Shown here: positions 62,285 through 64,000 of the stretch, piece by piece
Layout: every line of letters begins with the position of its first letter
Numbering within the stretch: position 1 is the stretch's first letter
Source: Hysterangium stoloniferum
Taxonomy: Eukaryota; Basidiomycota; Agaricomycetes; Hysterangiales; Hysterangiaceae
DNA length: 64,000 bases
NCBI GenBank assembly: GCA_015178975.1
Contig: WHVD01000013.1
Span: 682,001-746,000, forward strand
Reading direction: 5' to 3'
Notes under the pieces: generated by a model
The model's input: only the letters and a program-made list of their open reading frames with translations
What the model was told of the DNA's origin: nothing
Database searches by the model: none
Program-made: the position numbers and the translations under genes

Positions 62285-62863
62285 ATGTATAGCATCCGAT
62301 CTCTGGGAGAGGATTGCCATGAAGGGTTCCTTCTCCCATCTAAAGTTCATTTCGTAACCAGCAACCCCAACCAAAGACAAACGCGGAGACTGTCATCCAG
62401 AGTATGGAGGGGTCACCGCCCTAGTCAACAGTCACTGGAACGCGAACCTTCCACGATTCCGGTCCCACATCTCTCGCCAACGTCGAGGCCCCTTCCCATC
62501 ATTCACCCTACACACACTCCCTCAGCCCCGATTCTAACGCCTCATTTACCTCCCTCTTCAAACGCTGTACCAGTCCCAACCTCACTTGGGATGTCGAGGC
62601 CCCCTCCCATCCTTCACCCGACACACACTCCCTCAGCCCAACGCAAACCTTCCCTGATTCTGGCGCCTCGTCTCTCTCCCTCCCCGAAAGCTATACCGGT
62701 ACCGACCCAACTTCCGCCGTCACCAGGTATCCCTCCCGACTCTCCGTATTCATATTGCGTGTCCTTGGGTAGCCCTATCCAGGACCTTCCACCAGAGCGA
62801 ATGGATGTCGATTTGGACCCCCCTACACCAGACGTCATCGATCCCTGGCAAGCAGAAAGGTGA
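62285..62863 (+). CDS. retroelement extra ORF, part B, proline-rich repeats
   Basis: About 192 codons. It contains a duplicated unit of 37 residues (111 bp; copies start at 62483 and 62594) with PLPIIHPTHTPSAP and PPPILHPTHTPSAQ, each followed by an APRLSPSP-like block. Likely disordered. It ends by a TGA at 62861 where part C is open in the +2 frame. Confidence 0.6.
   Translation: MYSIRSLGEDCHEGFLLPSKVHFVTSNPNQRQTRRLSSRVWRGHRPSQQSLEREPSTIPVPHLSPTSRPLPIIHPTHTPSAPILTPHLPPSSNAVPVPTSLGMSRPPPILHPTHTPSAQRKPSLILAPRLSPSPKAIPVPTQLPPSPGIPPDSPYSYCVSLGSPIQDLPPERMDVDLDPPTPDVIDPWQAER
62484..62705 (+). repeat. two imperfect tandem units of about 111 bp
   Basis: The segment tcgaggccc(c/t)...cacacactccctcagccc recurs with a period of 111 bp, and the following tct(a/g)(a/g)cgcctc block is also duplicated. 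It encodes the proline-rich repeats of part B. Confidence 0.75.
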
Positions 62864-62868
62864 AGGAG

Positions 62869-63606
62869 ATGCAGAAAGCCACCACTCCTCTCCGAGAACA
62901 ATCCCCTATTCCCATCCTTGACAGCCCGGTTCCCCTCACTGAGCCCGTATCCACAACTTTCTGGATGCGAGTAGCTGTCAACTACCCTTCCGAACAGTTT
63001 CCTGTCAGAAGGGTGCTATCAGAGCTCGTGCCAGTACTTCAGCAACCGGTCCTTCAAGGGAGCCTCAAGGGTTGTCGCGGTCTGGCTCCGTTGTCGGAGA
63101 TAATGGAGGATTTCTATTTCTCCTTCGAGGATCTCGCAGAGGGGAAGAACTTTGCACGAGCAGCACAGGAGATTAAACTCTCTATGTTCCGGCACATCAT
63201 AGTGGAGCTTCACCGTCTGCCCCCAGACTCAGCGAATGTCCTCTCTATTGCTGGCTTAGTAGATTTACTCGAGGCCCTCGTCCTGACGCCTCCCACAGAG
63301 ACCACCATGCAACCACACGTTCCTGCGCTACTGCCCATGTCTTCGTTTCCCCTCCCCAATGCTCCTCTTCTCACGCGGATTTCCGCTCCGCCGGTTAGTG
63401 TCCGCGCAGTCGTTCGTTGCAGAGAGAAAGCCTACAGACGATGGGCCAACTCCTTGTACAGGAATTCTAGTGATTTGACTCGGGCGAGAATAGCTGAATC
63501 CTTCAGAGTAAAAAGGGAACGATGGGGAAACCTCATTTTGGACCTTGGGGGATCCTCACAGGAAGCTTGGGGCGGCGTCCCAGATGCTCTTCGACACCTA
63601 GTATAG
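62869..63606 (+). CDS. retroelement extra ORF, part C, helical domain (unknown)
   Basis: About 245 codons from ATG 62869, open from 62860 in a different frame from part B. The centre is a well-behaved helical domain: FPVRRVLSELVPVLQQPVLQ, PLSEIMEDFYFSFEDLAEG, EIKLSMFRHIIVELHRLPP, SIAGLVDLLEALVL. A basic segment (CREKAYRRWANSLYRN) follows. No signal peptide or TM segment, so not envelope-like. It ends 25 bp before the 3' LTR. Confidence 0.6.
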   Translation: MQKATTPLREQSPIPILDSPVPLTEPVSTTFWMRVAVNYPSEQFPVRRVLSELVPVLQQPVLQGSLKGCRGLAPLSEIMEDFYFSFEDLAEGKNFARAAQEIKLSMFRHIIVELHRLPPDSANVLSIAGLVDLLEALVLTPPTETTMQPHVPALLPMSSFPLPNAPLLTRISAPPVSVRAVVRCREKAYRRWANSLYRNSSDLTRARIAESFRVKRERWGNLILDLGGSSQEAWGGVPDALRHLV

Positions 63607-63620
63607 CACATCCCTTCGAA

Positions 63621-64000
63621 CTGGGGGGCACTGTAAAGGGTATGCATATATGCATACCTGGACTAAGGAATAATAACTGGATTATAGTACTTTATTATTT
63701 ACCTTTTATTTTCTTTCTTTATATTCTTTCTATATTTCGAGCACACCTTGATTTTGTAGTTTGAAGCTTTGTGTATACGTATGGGCGCTCTCGGTGCCAA
63801 AAGAGACAGACAACTTTTACCCAGCAGACACCACCTCGTAAACAACCCAGACGTCGAATAGCGAGAGGTGTCAAGGGTAACGTTTCAACTACCTTTAAAA
63901 GGTAGTATTCTCTTGCATACTAACGTACTTCGGACTCGAACCGCGAAGGTCGAGTTCCAATCTAAGGTCTTTGTGCCAGTCGACATTATAGTCGACTCGC
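63621..64000 (+). mobile_element. polypurine tract and 3' LTR start (continues beyond window)
   Basis: The purine-rich ctggggggcac (63621-63631) is followed at 63632 by TGTAAAGGG, the expected LTR 5' end. The LTR opens with a perfect 20-bp palindrome (63639-63658, half site GGTATGCATA). Further on, the sequence has tacctttaaaaggta (63890-63904) and gtcgacattatagtcgac near the end. The LTR 3' end is outside the window. Confidence 0.7.

Larger units (their letters stand above)
58073..64000 (+). mobile_element. 5'-truncated Ty3/gypsy chromovirus-type retrotransposon (runs off the window)
   Basis: Order: reverse transcriptase, RNase H, integrase, chromodomain, about 2 kb of extra ORFs, polypurine tract, start of 3' LTR. 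The RT-RNaseH-IN order marks Ty3/gypsy; the chromodomain after integrase marks the chromovirus branch. Gag, protease and 5' LTR are missing on the left. Two in-frame TGA codons interrupt pol, so this copy cannot make an intact polyprotein without readthrough. Confidence 0.88.

Noticed and set aside
62869..63606. Envelope-like ORF
   Set aside because: No signal peptide, transmembrane or cysteine-rich ectodomain; only the position resembles env.

Overview
The window is nuclear DNA from a basidiomycete, most likely an Agaricomycete. Genes are dense and cut by many short introns, about 125 by my count, mostly 47-60 nt with GT-AG ends. The dynein heavy chain is present only as a separate N-terminal gene, a split known from Agaricomycetes such as Schizophyllum commune. 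The right end holds a chromodomain Ty3/gypsy retroelement. I cannot name the species or order. Exon models were joined by hand from reading frame, splice consensus and remembered family conservation. Lengths in amino acids come from exon sums that stay in frame to a stop.

Layout, left to right: the 3' end of VPS4 (+); homoserine O-acetyltransferase (+); split dynein heavy chain tail dhc1 (-); an Sds3/Dep1-like HDAC subunit with a long low-complexity tail (-); a membrane-anchored SDR (+); a Hal-type kinase (-); eL19 (+); ESA1-type MYST acetyltransferase (+); uS9/RPS16 (-); mitochondrial uL4 (+); RAD51 (+); phosphoglycerate dehydrogenase (-); a GCNA-like SprT protease (-); VAC8 (+); a Pumilio protein (-); a cullin N-terminus-only protein (+); a coiled-coil protein with a SUMO-interacting motif (-); TRS31 (+); a class 1A-type dihydroorotate dehydrogenase (+); UMP1 (+); an FAD amine-oxidase-like protein (-). 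Next come about 2 kb of AT-rich, gene-free DNA with a probable copia-type LTR remnant, then MFAP1 with a C-terminal zinc knuckle (-), SUB2/UAP56 (+), a secreted single-pass membrane protein (+), an unrecognised four-exon gene (-) and an RBR ubiquitin ligase (-). From about 58.07 kb to the end lies a 5'-truncated chromovirus-type element. It has reverse transcriptase/RNase H, integrase and chromodomain, then an extra ORF block of unknown function, a polypurine tract and the start of a 3' LTR.

Most genes are single-copy housekeeping genes without operon logic. Several are divergent neighbours with a short shared promoter: RPS16/mitochondrial uL4, MFAP1/SUB2, Sds3/SDR and coiled-coil/TRS31. The points most worth a second look are the extra ORFs of the retroelement, the stand-alone dynein tail, the cullin N-terminus-only protein, an RBR ligase whose IBR is split by a hydrophobic segment, the unusual number of GC-AG introns, and VAC8 exons that match ARM repeats exactly.
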